A stretch of DNA of 64,000 bases, taken from positions 10,268,262-10,332,261 of the forward strand of contig NW_024037055.1 of assembly GCF_015706575.1 (NCBI RefSeq), given 5' to 3'. Origin of the DNA: Patiria miniata (taxonomy: Eukaryota > Echinodermata > Asteroidea > Valvatida > Asterinidae). The notes under the pieces are model-generated. The model did not search any database. It saw nothing but the letters and a program-made list of their open reading frames with translations, and was not told the origin of the DNA. Below are positions 11,714-25,900 of this stretch, piece by piece (the first letter of the stretch is position 1; every line of letters starts with the position of its first letter). Position numbers and translations under genes: made by a program.

Positions 11714-13904
11714 TTAGCGTTCCTGTATGAAGATGGTCTCTTGTGGGCACAGCCCAGCCTCTTTCAGTGACTTGTCAAAGTCCATGTAGGAGAGTTTCCG
11801 CCTGGGGAAGTTGGTCACCATCTCGTAGCGCTCGTTGGCATAACCTTCCTTGCCCACCAGTTTCACCAGAGTCTGTGAGTGTGAAGATTAAAAAAACATA
11901 TGAAGATAAGTTTTTTGCAGTTTGATTTTTTAATTTTCTTTCCAATAGAAGGGTTCGTTTCATGTAAGTTTCACGGATGTCGAAGAATCACTAAAACGGA
12001 CACAAAAATGTATCCCTCACAATGAGTGTCACAACTCAATGACAGGTACAGAAATAACTTTCAAAATGTTAAACCATTTTATCAGTTCTGAAAAAGAAAA
12101 AAGGTTTAATAATCTTTGTAACATTTCAAAAAACCCTACAAACTGAAATCAGGAAATGCTATTTTACTGTGATTACAGAGCTTTTTATTAGTTCTATTTA
12201 AACGAATTCATCATCCCTGTGATATTCAGATTTTAAAAAGTAGTCAGGTGACATATGGTTGGAATCGTGACCGACTGGTCCAAAGCACCAAACTTAGCAG
12301 ATAGATTCTTATAGCCCTGGAGAAGATATTTAGAAGGGGTGACACCTGAAATCATTTTGGGAAGGGTGCCTAATTTGCATAAAGCGTTAATCCCTACTGT
12401 GTAATATATTTATTCCCATATTTGGGTAGATGTTTATTTTTGCTATTTTTTGAAAAGCACATTTTGGGGATTTTACTTACATATCCTTACTTAAATAACA
12501 TTTTCTTAAGCATATCGGAGACTTGAAGATTATAAGGACATAATAAAGATCCAAAATGGCTACCATTATACCCTAAAGTTGCGCGCATTCCTTTTCCCTC
12601 AGATATCACCAAGTAGTCTTGCCAAACCTCAGTATTGATTACCTTCAAATTCCCAAAATTACTTACTGACACAGTAACCCTAACAAAAATAAATGGGAAA
12701 TCATGTGAAAAATTAAATCATCTTGATATTTAGCCCACAAAAACAAAAAGGGGTGAAAATGAGGTGTCCGTAAATTGGGCTAAAAACTAGGCGAAGCCTG
12801 CCCAACGTGGTGGACTTGATCAAGTTCCCCGTTTTTGTTTTCTGGCCTTAATATCACAATTTTATCATTGTTCACATGATTTTCCATGAAGACTTAATCG
12901 AGTAACTGTGCCAGTAAGCAACTTGGTGATTTTGAAGCCCATCAATACTAAGGTTTGGCAAGACTACTTGATGATATCTGGAGACAAGGTTAATGCGCGC
13001 AACTTTAGAGTATAAAAGTAGCCATTTTGGATCATTACTGTGTCCTCATAATTATCCAGTCAATCTTAAATGCTTTAGAAAATGTTATTGAAGAAAGGGT
13101 GTGTAAGCGGAATCACCAAAATCAACTTTTCAACAACAAAAAATTAAAAATATACTCAAATATAGGAATAAAATATATTACACGGTAGGGATTAACGATT
13201 TATGCAAATTAGGCACCCTTCCCAAAAGAATTTCAGGTGTCACCCCTTCTAAATATCTTCTCTAAGGCTATAACAATATATCTGCCAAGTTTGGTGCTTT
13301 GGACCACGATCTTGTCCAAAATTGGGTCTAAGCCACCTGACTCAAGGCCAAGAGAACAATGCATATTCCTGGGACTCTACAGACAAATTTTGGTGCTGGA
13401 AATAAACAAGAGTCCCAAAAACTTGCATACTGTTTTCAAAAGCCAATATTCTGCATTGGAGGAAAGCACAATGCTTTAAGAATTAAAACAAAAAATGGGG
13501 GGGGGGGGGGAAGAGAGTATGCACTGCAAAGTTGCTTTATCCGCTACAAGACTTAGCCTCGCCTGCTATGTGGGGAGGCAACTTTTCCACCTCTCGCATG
13601 CTTCATGCTTAACTTTCCAGGGGCACTGAGCTCAAAGCAAAGTAGCAGTGGCTGGGCTGTACCATCTTAAATCCTACAAAATCCTACAAAAAACTCCAAG
13701 ATTTGATGGATCATTGGAGTTATGGTTGAAGTTAATGCACTATCAATTTGAACAACTCTTAAAATGGGTTCTTCACTTCACATTCACAGACATCAAATGA
13801 ATCCTAGTGTTCTCTCACCAATAGAGGAGTGTCTTCCGACAGTGAGAGCTGTTTCCTCTTTCCGTCTGGGAATCGTAGCATCAGCTTGGCTTGTGACTGT
13901 TCCT
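11714..13904 (-). CDS. UBXN7: UBXN7 exons 11-12: UBX domain with FPR p97-binding loop
   Basis: Exons 13904-13819 and 11872-11714. The UBX fold reads AKLMLRFPDGKRKQL, then VGKEGYANERYEMVTNFPRR, and ends AGLCPQETIFIQER, matching the human C-terminus residue for residue at most positions. The FPR turn at about 538-540 is the signature that inserts into the N domain of p97/VCP. The intron between the exons holds the palindromic element at 12242-13342. Confidence 0.95.
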
Positions 13905-16900
13905 CTGCAGAACCCCAAAACATGAAAGAGAGTTACACTGGCATCTCAATACATGTAGCAATATACAATAATGTTATCTGCTGTGACTTGGTCCATGGCA
14001 CTTTGTACACCTAAGGCGGTGTAAATGGCAGCCAAGGCACTCAGGGGAATTCCACTGTGCAGTTGTAGTCAACTCCATCACATATCAAATCACAGGTCAG
14101 TCAAAAGTCAAATTACAAGTCCATCACGAGTCAGCCACAAGTCGGTTTTAATGTTTGTCAAGTGCCACACTTTTATTGAAAGTCGCGCATGACAGGATAG
14201 CTTCCACGAGGAACATAGCTCAAATTTCTTTTTTAAAAATCGGTCAAATATCAGCCATTCCGCTACCTGTTCATTACCTTATTTTAATAATCTCTGTCAA
14301 TTTTTAACAAGTGCAGGCGCATGCAAATCCCGACCAGCGGCCAATTTAGACTGGCGCATGTTTAACTTGATTAGTGCATTTCAAAATCAAATATTTGATC
14401 GAATCCAAGTTGGAATAATCAAATACTAAATTATTCGAAAATTCACAGCCCTAATTTATATAGCTTGGAACATGGCTTGAAACTGAAGGACTTGCGATGG
14501 ACTTGTAAGTAGGCTGTACTCTGTTCATCATTCAGTCATGCATGGCTAAGCTATCGGTGTGTAACAACGGAAAACTTTACTGTTGTTAAACTGACCTGCA
14601 TCAACTTCAGTCTTGCCGTTATTAAGACTCGTTTCCGCCATTTCTGTCCTATTCTCAGTGATTCCATCTAAAGCATTTGACACCTTCCTTTTCACGTCTT
14701 TATCTGACCCACCCCCATGATTATCCCCGTTGCTGTTTTGGTTGACTGTTTTAGTTCTCCCTTCCTTCTCTGCGATGGCATTTCCATTTAACGATGACAG
14801 CAAGTGTTCCGTTTTCTCAACGTGAGATGGAGCAGCTCGAAGTGAGTTCTGCGACAAGGAGGAAGGGTTTGTTGGTGGAACCTTCTTGGAGCTGTGGTCG
14901 CCCACTGACTCAACCACGCAATCCGAGTCGCTGGAGTCGCGGCTGGAGTTGCTCTCAACATTCACAATGAGATCATCATCATCGTCCTCAATTTCATCCT
15001 CATCGTCCTCGTCGCCAGAGAGACTGATTGTCTCAGGTGTTTTCTTATAGGACGAAGCAGCGGCTGATGAGTCTTTGGTGGGCTGGGCACTTTGGGAGGC
15101 GGAGCTGGAGGATTCGGCAAGAGAGGCGGCAATGGCTGCTTCCAGTTGGGAATCTTCACTGGCGTCTAATATGCTCTTGGTCTTATGACAGGAAAAAAAA
15201 AATTACAAAAAAGACTTGAAAACAAAACCAACACAAAACAAAAACCGTGTGAGAAAAGAGGTTACCTGTCTCACAAAACATCAAAATGTACTTCAGTTTC
15301 AAATGGAAGATGCATTCAGCATTTCAGCTGGAATCAGGTTAATAGCTTAGAATGCCAGTGTCATTTGTTGTCAAAGATTGTTTGATTCAACACTTCAGAC
15401 TGGTTCATTCTCGGCGCAAAAACTAATGCAACGCGAATGTGAATTTGTGACATCACGGTAAGTTTCCACACTGCAAATTTGCAGTATTTTAACTCTGGCG
15501 CATGCAGATCAACAGCCTTTACTCTCTGTGTGCAGTTTTTTATCATTCAGCCGGAAATGCCAATTATCTGCCCCATGGAGTGCATTGAAGGGTTCTCATT
15601 TGCTCACCAGCGCAGCTTACACCACTTGAGCCTGCAGTAAACATTGGGGATTCTCTTTCAGCAAATAATGAAGTGTTTTGTAGAGTGTAGCAGAGCAAGG
15701 GTTGACAGATACCAGTAATGTCTGCATTGTTGAGCTGTTATGCAGCCGTAATGTAACGTATTTGCTTGTACCCAAGGGTGTAAACCAAGACTTCTGGTAG
15801 AGGATGGTCAACTGCAAAGGTTCTGAGACCAGGGAGACCTAGGCCATACACATGCCGGGGCTTTGTTATGAATATAAGGGGAAATTGGTACAGCACAGCA
15901 CAATGGTATTCAATTTGTCAAGTTCAAGTGACCAGCTTGGTGGATTGGTTGAAAGTAACAGAAACGGTCTTGTGAGTTGTCTCATTTTGTCACCGATATT
16001 TGTGCCTGAGCAGTTCAGCAGGCCATCAATTCATAAGTATAAATCTGTTTAGGGCCAAGGGCCCTAGATAAAGAAGCATTTTGTCTTTAACTGATTAACC
16101 AACAAAATCACAGAAACTGTAAGGCCATCGGCTTTCCTCAAATTAGGAGGTCAACAAACCCCCTAGTACTTCCTCAGGACTACCCTGCTAAATCCAACAG
16201 TGTCCAACCGGAGTGTCCTGCTCAATCCACTGTGCCTTATTTTCGGTTGTCTGCTAAAGTCAACGGAGTCCAACATGGCGTTATAATGCAGTTTGCATTT
16301 TGCATGAGGAATGTTCACAAGGGGTTTACTGCTCAATCCAACAGGCTCCATCGGGTATATGACATAGTTGGATCCCGTTGGATTCAGCAGGGTTAGGGTT
16401 AACGACACACATTTATTTTCTAGTGCTTGTAGAGGTACAATAAGCTATAGATCCTGTAGGGGTCCATTATATGGGCTCCGTGCACATTCACGATGGGAAT
16501 ACACTATGGGTTTGTACACATTCAGAATTTTTTTTTAGTTGTGCATACTTCGCCTAAAACGGCTCTCCAAAGTGGCCAAAAGCGCAATCTATTGTTCATG
16601 CATGCAGTCTATGACCCTGTGCATAACTTACAGTTCTGGCTCTTTTGGCAGGCGGTGATGACAACGTGTCCTTGTCAAAACATGGATGGTCAGATAGGAA
16701 CTCCATGACTGTAAATGGAAAGGAAATCAGGATCAGAAGACAATGTGAGGACTCTTAACAATGTGTCCCAGGCTTAGAGATGCGTGAAATTACTAGAGAG
16801 CTAACTTGCTGTACACAATGTAGCCTGCCGGACGCATCAATGTTTGTGCATTAATCTATTGATGTACCCGGTATCTATTTGAGTAAATGAAGCAGATATC

Positions 16901-19900
16901 TCCAAAACTGAAACAAGCAGTCAGTAAATGAGCATTTCAATTCGCTCTGTAGGAAAAAAGAGTAGGGCTATTTCGGAAACACTGAATTCATGTCCAGCTT
17001 TTGCTTAGCCTCTGGCCCTGAAATTATTTGTAGACCTTTTAATGTTCAAATCAAATGGAAAGACTCAAATGTTGGATTTCCATTACAGGATTTAAATAAC
17101 CCACAAAAGAAATCTTTTGGGGAAGGAAAGTATCTTACCGAGGTCACAAAATGATACACTGTCTAGTTTCATCCAAGACACAAGAAGCTCGCCTAGATGG
17201 GGACAAACAAAATTAGAATTAAGACGGCTACAATATAAACGAAAAAATATAAACAAAATAAATAAACTTAAAGCCAGTTCATATGTTAGCTTTCATGCCA
17301 CAAAGTTTCTTGTGTCTGTGTCTGCTTGCATAAATACCAGTGTTGTAGTCGAGATAGTGTTGAGTCAATAACAAGTGCTCCAGTCCCAAGTCAAGTCACA
17401 CGCTATATATGAACTATGACAAAACCACTCCTTTGTTATTGTTCATCCCCTGGTACTTGTGACTGGACTCATGAATTACTTTGGACTTTTCATATGATGG
17501 AAATTGTGTCGGGGTGATGTAAATCAATATTAGGTTTTGCCTTTCACCGATGTATAAACACTGTATACTCAGTGTGTTACCTCCCAAGTGTAAGTTGGGA
17601 AAAATCACCCGAGTGGCACTCGAACCCACAACCTCCTGTTTTCTAGTGCAGATGTCTTACCACTCGACCACCGAGCTTGCGGGATCGGTTGGCTGGTTCG
17701 AATCTGATGTACATGTAGCAGCGGGTACCGCAATTAAACTATTCATAAGATTGAATTTGCGTCGGGGTGATATAAATCAATATACTTTGGACTTACTTGT
17801 GATGGCATTTGTAACGTACTTGTGATGCATCGTAAGGCCAGTGACTATAACACTGATAAATACTCCATACAAATCCGCAATTCAGACACATTTATATATT
17901 CTATCATGAAAGAGAACTATAAACAAGTGCAGTTCTTGAAATAACACTGAATCTGTGTTGTTCCAATAACATTGTTAATTGTTTACCTGTTCTTGGGTCC
18001 AGTATGGAAACATAGGGGAACTCGTTGACCCTGTAAAACTGCATATATCTACGGCCTTCATCACTATCATGATACACCTGAATACAAAAACACAAAACTG
18101 GTTATAGAAGACGGCAGAAGACGGCAGATGATGTCAGTGGATCACTTAAACGGTGCCTTTCCAAAATCAATGGGCAGTCACGTTACTGCATGTCCTCTAT
18201 TTTCTCAAATGCAGGTGCAATAGTCCGGTAGATTGAAAATAGACAAAATGCCACAGATTAACCCAACTGATATTAAATTAGGCTTTTGAAGCAAACTCTA
18301 CAGTATGTGTGTGGAATGGAAACAAAACAGTAGAAAATTTTACTCTTTATACCAAGTTTAATGCTGAAGTCAGTTCTGAAGACAATGATAAATGTTTGTA
18401 GGCTTTGTTAACCAGTTCACATCAGATGATGTGTATACACGCAAGGTTTTGCCGTATTCGGAACAGATGACGGATAAACACACAACGAGCAGAGCCGGAA
18501 ATATCTGTCTGCAACCCGCTCGCAGCGGGCGAGGCCGGAAATATCAGGGTGTGCTACCCGCAGATGATGGCCTGAACCCGTCTGGCATTGAGGTTCGTGA
18601 AAAACAATCTCGAGCCTGGGTCCGGTTAATGTCAAAATAATCCCGGCGCGAAGTGGTTAAAGGAACACAGGTTCATTTGCTCTTTGTAAAAAAAACCATT
18701 TCATTTGAGGCAACAAAATTGCTCAAAATCTTAAGTAGGTGCCTAACAACAAATCTGTTGAAGGTTTAGTTCAGTGGCTACTATACATTTTGAGAAAACA
18801 GAGCAAAACCTCAGCAAATTTTTTTGGGTCTCGTAACTTGATTCCATTGCTAATGGCAGTTTACTTTCAATCAAATACCATTTCTGGCAGGATAATTTCA
18901 CAGGGTAGTCTATTTGAAACCAGCCCAACTTTGAGCAAGGCATTTCATTAAATCTGTAAGCAAATTTCTGGGTTATTACCAACATTCCTACGTGCCTTTA
19001 ATTTAAATGCTTGCACAACCATGTCCCAACACTCATTCCTAATTTCCTGCTCACTCAACACAGCCTTGGTGCTCAGCCTTGATTCCCACTCTATTACCAC
19101 TCTAGTACCCCCTCAATGGTTGCAAGGGGAGAGTTGGGAGAGACCACTGGGAGAGACATTTGAACACACCTGAATCTCACACAAAGACGCTAGGAGTTTG
19201 TGCAGATTCAGAATAAAATCAGTCATGCATACTTCCTGTGACAAACGCGCAGCCAGTACGCACGCAGTGTGTCCCTCCCATTGGAGCTCTCAAAAGTGGT
19301 CAAAAGGTGCCTCTACTGTTCGTGCAGGGAGCCAATAATTAAGTCAACCGTAGAACTCAGATAAATGCCATGGGTCCCAGTGGTTACGGTGTTTGACTCA
19401 TGAAAGAAGGAACATGGTGTTTGTGCCCTTGGGTAAGACACTTAACTACAATTGCCTCTCTCCACCCAGGAGTATAAATGGGTGCCCGTGAGGGTCGAGG
19501 ACCGATTGAGCGCTGATATCGGCTGCCGTGTGGTCCCATGGCCTGATGAACGGGGTAATAATTGTAAAGCGCTTTGAGATTGTTGATACGATGGAAAGCG
19601 CAATATAAGCACAATTGTTGTATTATATTATATTATTGAAAAACATATTGGGGAGGGATGTAAAAGTACCTGCCAAAATATGAAAGACTCTCTGATGATA
19701 CTGCGGACCGTTGGGTCACTCCATACATCCCTGTTGAGCTTCTGACAATTGAATTCCTGTACATCTTGAACATTAACAATCAACCATCGCCCCTGGCTCT
19801 GACCAGCCTCTCGAGCCTAGAAAACAGAACAAACGAAGGTCAAACTGATTTTGAAGCAAGAGGGGCCCAACTTCAACATATTAATTTATTTTGTGGAAGA

Positions 19901-22900
19901 CAGTCCCAGGTGCTAAAATTTTGGAGGTTTCTGTCAATGGACTGAGTGCAGAGGGTGATATAAGACACAAAACTTGCGTAGATGCAAATGACACAGCACC
20001 ACCAATTGCAGCTGCCACATGAATAGACTTCCCGCTATATACAATAAAGCAGAAAAGGTGCGTTTGTTTATGGTGTAAATCGAGGACACACACTGCAACA
20101 TCATCGATGAATCGAGGACAGAAACCAAATTGAGGACTCCTCAGTTAGAAAGCATGTACAAAACCAATGAGAGCTGTTGCAAAAAAGTATAAACAAAGGA
20201 AAAGGGAAGAGGAACAATAGAAAATCCTCGATTTACATCATAAACAAACGTGGGTGTTCCTGCATGGCATTACGCCTGAGGACAGACAACAAAAGGAGCA
20301 CAAAGGGGCCATTGATCCTCGAAGGAAGGTGCCTATTGTCCTCGAACGCAGGTTTGTGTGCTTAGTCAATGGGAGAGTGTTATATTACAGGGACAAAGGA
20401 AAACACAAAGCCAATCCTCGGAAGCATAGCAAAAAACGACTACGTGTGTGTGCGTGTGTGAATAGCCCTACACCGCATTATGAGGCAGTTTTAATGGGAA
20501 CTTTCTGCTGTCCCCATAGCGCTTTTGGTACCCACAAATACCTCGTATTGACGAGTGTATGTCCCCACAACTACGGAACAAGAATGTGTGTACGTGTATT
20601 ACATACACCTCAAGGACATGATTTTTGCACTTGATTTTTAGAAGGGAATAAGGTGCGTTTGTACCAACCGTATTGAAGGTGCCTTTGTGCATCAGATCAA
20701 CAGGGGGTCGAAACAGGTCCTCCAGGGTGCGTATTTTGGCTGATTGGGGTATCTCGTTGCCTTGGTTACGAATCAAGGCTTCCTGATGCCCTGCAAAAAA
20801 AAACAATACACAAACAAAAATCTAAATGTAATGTAGAGAGGAGTTGTTGCCAAGGAGGATAAGTCCCAACAATCTTTGCTGCTCTGAAATTACAATATGA
20901 GCTTCAGAAAAAAATGTTGCTGATAAGAACGAGATTTCCCCCAAACAGAGCCTGTGTCCATTTGATGGAGACCATTAGTGGTCAGATTAGCAAACTGGGC
21001 AAAGCCATGCATTTTAAAGAAGGAGATCACAAGAATGACACAACAGCAGCTATATTCATGCATGGGCAAGTGTCAGTATATCTACACTTTGCAACAGTGT
21101 TGTAGTCAAGTACTTTTCCACGAGTACAAATACGAGTACATTTCCAGGGGTACACTTACACATATTCCCCAGTACTTTTCAGACATAAAATAAAAACGAG
21201 ATAGTTCACGAATGTAACAAAGGTGAACCCTTGATCAAACCCAAACAAGTTTACCCAATAGGACAACTTAAGTTAATTTGATTTAATTAAACCATGAAGT
21301 AAAACTGGAACAAGTGGGAGCCAAGGAGCAGTTTGATATTTTTACTTTATGACAAGTATGACTGGAGTCACGCATTCGATAGCAAACATTTCGGGACAAA
21401 AGTGCATGGGCTTGCCAGGATGGGGATGTCCATGTGCCCTCAATCCTCCACAATCCTCCAACATTGTATATTGCATTCAGTCTCAATCCTCCAAAATCTT
21501 CCAAAATCTTCCAAAACCACCTGTAGGACTTTGGAGGATTGAGGAAGGTTGGGGTTAATAAAACAAGATTATTTCCATTAAATAGTTCCAGCAAACAAGC
21601 TTATTCCTGTTATGTGGTCGGACAAATCTGTTGGTAGAGAACCCAACATTCCATTGACCATTTCTTGCCAGGTAAAGTGCCTTCAGTGTTTTCCGTGTGA
21701 TTGGGGGTAAGGAAGGTTTAAAATAAAACATTTTTTGGAGAGATTCTGTGATTCTTACGTGTTTCTGCCTGGAAGTCCCGGAACTTATCAAATATAGACA
21801 TCTGCCCGCCTCTCCGCCTCGGTCGAGGACCTGACAGTTAGGGACAAAAGCAAAGATGAATGAAACAGAGATGAGTGACAAACAGTGCAAAAAGAAATTT
21901 GGGATTGGAAGCCACGCCCTACAGAACACCAAATGTTCTTGGGCCATTTTTTGGTACAAAATTTCATGTCCTATATGACATGATTATATGTCCTATACTT
22001 TTTTGCTTAAATTAGCCATTTGATAAAATGACAACATAGATTGGCTTATGATGAATGCATACAGGCACATAAATGGGTCAGTCTACAAATTTGGGGTCTA
22101 CGTTTTGACATCTGTGATTATATAATTCTGATGTACTCGTCACTGCGGTCGTCCTCCAAGAATGATTATGAATAGAAAACTAAGTACCCAACAAATGAAA
22201 AATTGTTTGAAGTCCTTCTTAATGATACTTGAATGGTACCGGTAACTCACAAAGTACCAAGGTAACAGGAACAAAAAAATGTCACAACTTAAAACCCTAA
22301 ATTCATAGAAATGCCCCACATACTTAATTCATAAGGTAGGAAAAGCACAGAGACATGTATACAAATGCACTTTTTGCCAACATGTTGTATATTATTATTA
22401 TTAATATTTGTATATTGTCTTCAATAATATCGATGACACTCATAAACTCATCTTTGGCAAGGCTTGATTTCAGAACCCTTTTTTAACAATATGTCATGTA
22501 AATGTGTGCGCAAAAATAACTCCGATTTGGAGTTTTTCATTCCAAGTCAAATTTAGACTCTCACTTACTCAAATCCTGCCTAATATCTAGACACTTACCA
22601 AAAGTTGGCACTTCTGGAACCATAATTTCTCTCTTCTGAGGTATAGGTGCTCGGACGCTATCACTGATTCAACAGAAGTCAAAAGTAAAGCAAAGTGATT
22701 AACTGTACATCAGAAATTTACCGAATAACAACTGTGCTAAGTCACATTTGATGTAAGTTAAGTTACAGTTCAACATTGTGCAAGTACATTTTTTGTCTGA
22801 GCAGTCTTGTGTCATCTTTCACCCTATGACAGAGTAGTCTTAACATGATTAAATATGTGGGATGAGTACATTTTCAAAAGCTGCCCTTACTCAGGTGGTA

Positions 22901-25900
22901 TTTCTGGCACAGCGCTGCCCCCGGATGGGCCCGCTGAAGCCCCGGATGGGCCGGCTGATGCCCCTGCTTCAGCCGTCTCAACAGCGCCCTCAAGCTGCAT
23001 GCCAATGGCCATCTCCAGGTTTCCGTTGCACACCTCCAGCAAGCGACGGCCAACATCTTCAGTAGCCCCTTGACAAATGAAAACCACATCATAGGTCATG
23101 ATTACTGACAAAAACTATTTATTATTCGGCCAAAAACTACTGGTGAGCACTACTTTTATTTACATTTTCCTTACTTGAATAATTTTTTCACAGTTTTCAC
23201 CAAGCAAGCTTTGAGATAATCGCAAGGGCAGTTCTCTTTTTTCTCTTTTTTTAAATACCGCCACGTTTCAGGACTGGGTCATTCCGTGTCAAATCACCAA
23301 AAAAAAATTAAAGTTTAAACCCCACCCCTTTCAAATTGGTTAATATTTGGTGTATGGGGTAATTTAGGCTGAAAAAGCTAAAATTTTAAGTTTTAGCGCC
23401 ATCCGATGAACGCTTTTCGAGCTACTGCTCACCATTGTTTGTCAATTTTGGTCAAAATGGGCATGGCCACCAATTTTCAAATGAACATATTTCCATAACC
23501 TGTGAGCCAAATTTGTTAATCTTGGTTTATTTGGAAAGGTAACATCATAAGGAATCCATTACTTTTCATGTCAGAGTACTTTGAAGTATGATGACCTTTT
23601 GACCTTTACTTTGAACTTGAATTTGACCTTGTGGATCACATGACCTTGAGACGAACTTTGATGAAGATTATACCTCAACATGTTTTCTACAAAATATCCA
23701 AAAATTGGAGGTATTATATTTTTGGTTTGGTTTCTAGCTCATCTAAAATTTGGCATACGTGTTGCAAAATGTGATATCCCTATGCATTGTACTAGTGGAT
23801 TAAAGCAGGGATTTCTTTTGTCCCTGAAATGTGCATGTATGTATAGGGATATCACCTATAGAGGGCGCTATAGAGAGTGAATTATTGACAAGTACGTACT
23901 ATATATACCGAGTGAGACGGCTTGGGATGTCTTGGATGCGCGGATGCGGAGTGGATGAGCATGAAGTCATCAATAGAATGATGTGCGCTTTCTTGCAAAT
24001 CACGCAATCTTAAGAATGAGCGCGCATTCTTAAGAATGGGCACACATTCTTAAGAATGAGCACGCAATCTGAAGAATGAGCGCTTATTCTTAAGATTGCA
24101 TGGGAATATCACGTGTGCAATTTATGAATTTTGCGCAATCTTAATAAACATTGCACAGCATAATTATGTTAAACGAAATGTATAGCGATTAAAGAGGAAA
24201 TAATTCATATAATGAGGAAAGAAAATGATCTATGCTTCTGTACTCGTATAACTACGATAATTTGAATCAAATTAAACCTGTTATTGCTTTTTCTGCCCAC
24301 TATGGGAAGTTTTGTAATAACGGAGGACTGGGAACTAGTCTGGGAAGTGTTTCGTTTAGGCTAGACAAGTTACAAGTCCCTGTATGTATCATATGCATGT
24401 CACAAAAAAACGATGTCCAGAAGCTGCCAAAATTGCTCTTTTGACTCATTCTTCACATTCTTCATTCTTACGCCCCCCCCCCCTTGTTTACCCAAAAATC
24501 AAAATTCTTTCCACTACACTATTATTATGTCTCTTATTTTTTCCCGGTCCCCCGAATACGTGTATACTTTTCATCGTTAAATCTTTTCCTAGGTAAGTGA
24601 CCTTGCGTTGCAAACAGTATAATTGTTAAGAATCAGTGAATGAGGATGCAGCTAGACTTGCCAAGCGCAGCTGGTGCTCGGCAGCGACAAGACCGTTATC
24701 TTGTCGCGCATTCTTAAGAATGTGCGCTCAATCTGGAAGAGTTTTTTTGCGAAGATTGCACAAGGATCCAGTTGCGCAATCATAAGAATGTGCATACGCA
24801 TTCTTATGATTGCGCAAATCACAAAATAGCGCACAACAGGAACACGACTAGACCCGTGAACGTGGCTTGTAAAGTACGCCATGCTCTTGTACATGTTCGA
24901 ACCAAGCGAAATCGTCCTTCCATGACAAAGACTGAACATTGCCTTTATACCCTGTGATAAGTATTCACATATCAAGCTTTCTTGGACATGTTGAAATCTG
25001 CTTTTATGCCAAATCTGGCATTTAAACGATATTCGAGGTAAAATCTGGCAAGATCTCGACGTCCTGCAACCTCCTCCTGATGCATGTAGTTTACCACTTG
25101 ATAAACGCTGCAGATAATTTGGTATCGCACTGACGCTCCGGGCACTCCTGATGTCCGGATCATAAGTGCGATTCCAAATTATTAGCTGCGTTTATCACTA
25201 GTCCGAGTAACTTAGACCCAACTTATCGCCTTTTTAACATTCGGACATGGTCTGGCGATAGTGGGGTCCAAGCTAATAGTGCGAGCTGAACAACACAATT
25301 CTGTCACTGTTCCAAAAACCAACATTTTCCAACAAAAAACCTCAGATTTCACCTTCAAAACGGCCTCCAAATTACTAGATACGCCAACTGAGGTACAAGT
25401 AGACATCGATAATTAAGATGGTTGTACTGAAGTTTACTTACGATCCGGATGGAAAGTGAAATTTCCCGTTCAATTCCGAGGGGTCCCCTCGCGATCGTGA
25501 ACACGTTAAATTTCCGATTCGTGTTAATATTTGAACGACGCGATGTGGTCTTCATGCCCAGCGTACATTCAATGGTTCCCGTATCCCGAGTGCGATTCCG
25601 TTACCGAGCGCGCGCGATGCATCGATTATGATAATGAGTAGACTGGATCGCGTTAGTAAACACAAGTGCATTTCGAACGGTAAAAGGGAATCGGGAACCA
25701 GCTTGAACTGGTATCCGTCCATAAAAGCTGCCCTAGTTCCCGACCCCCTATTATCGTTCGGGTACCACACCGCTTTCAGGCGCCGCAAGTGAGTTCAACT
25801 TTGGTTGTCGCGGAAAGCAAGACAACGAGAATGCTTTCCTCGACAACGCACCAGACGAAAATTGAACTCACTTGCGGCGCCTGAAAGCGGTGTGGTACCC

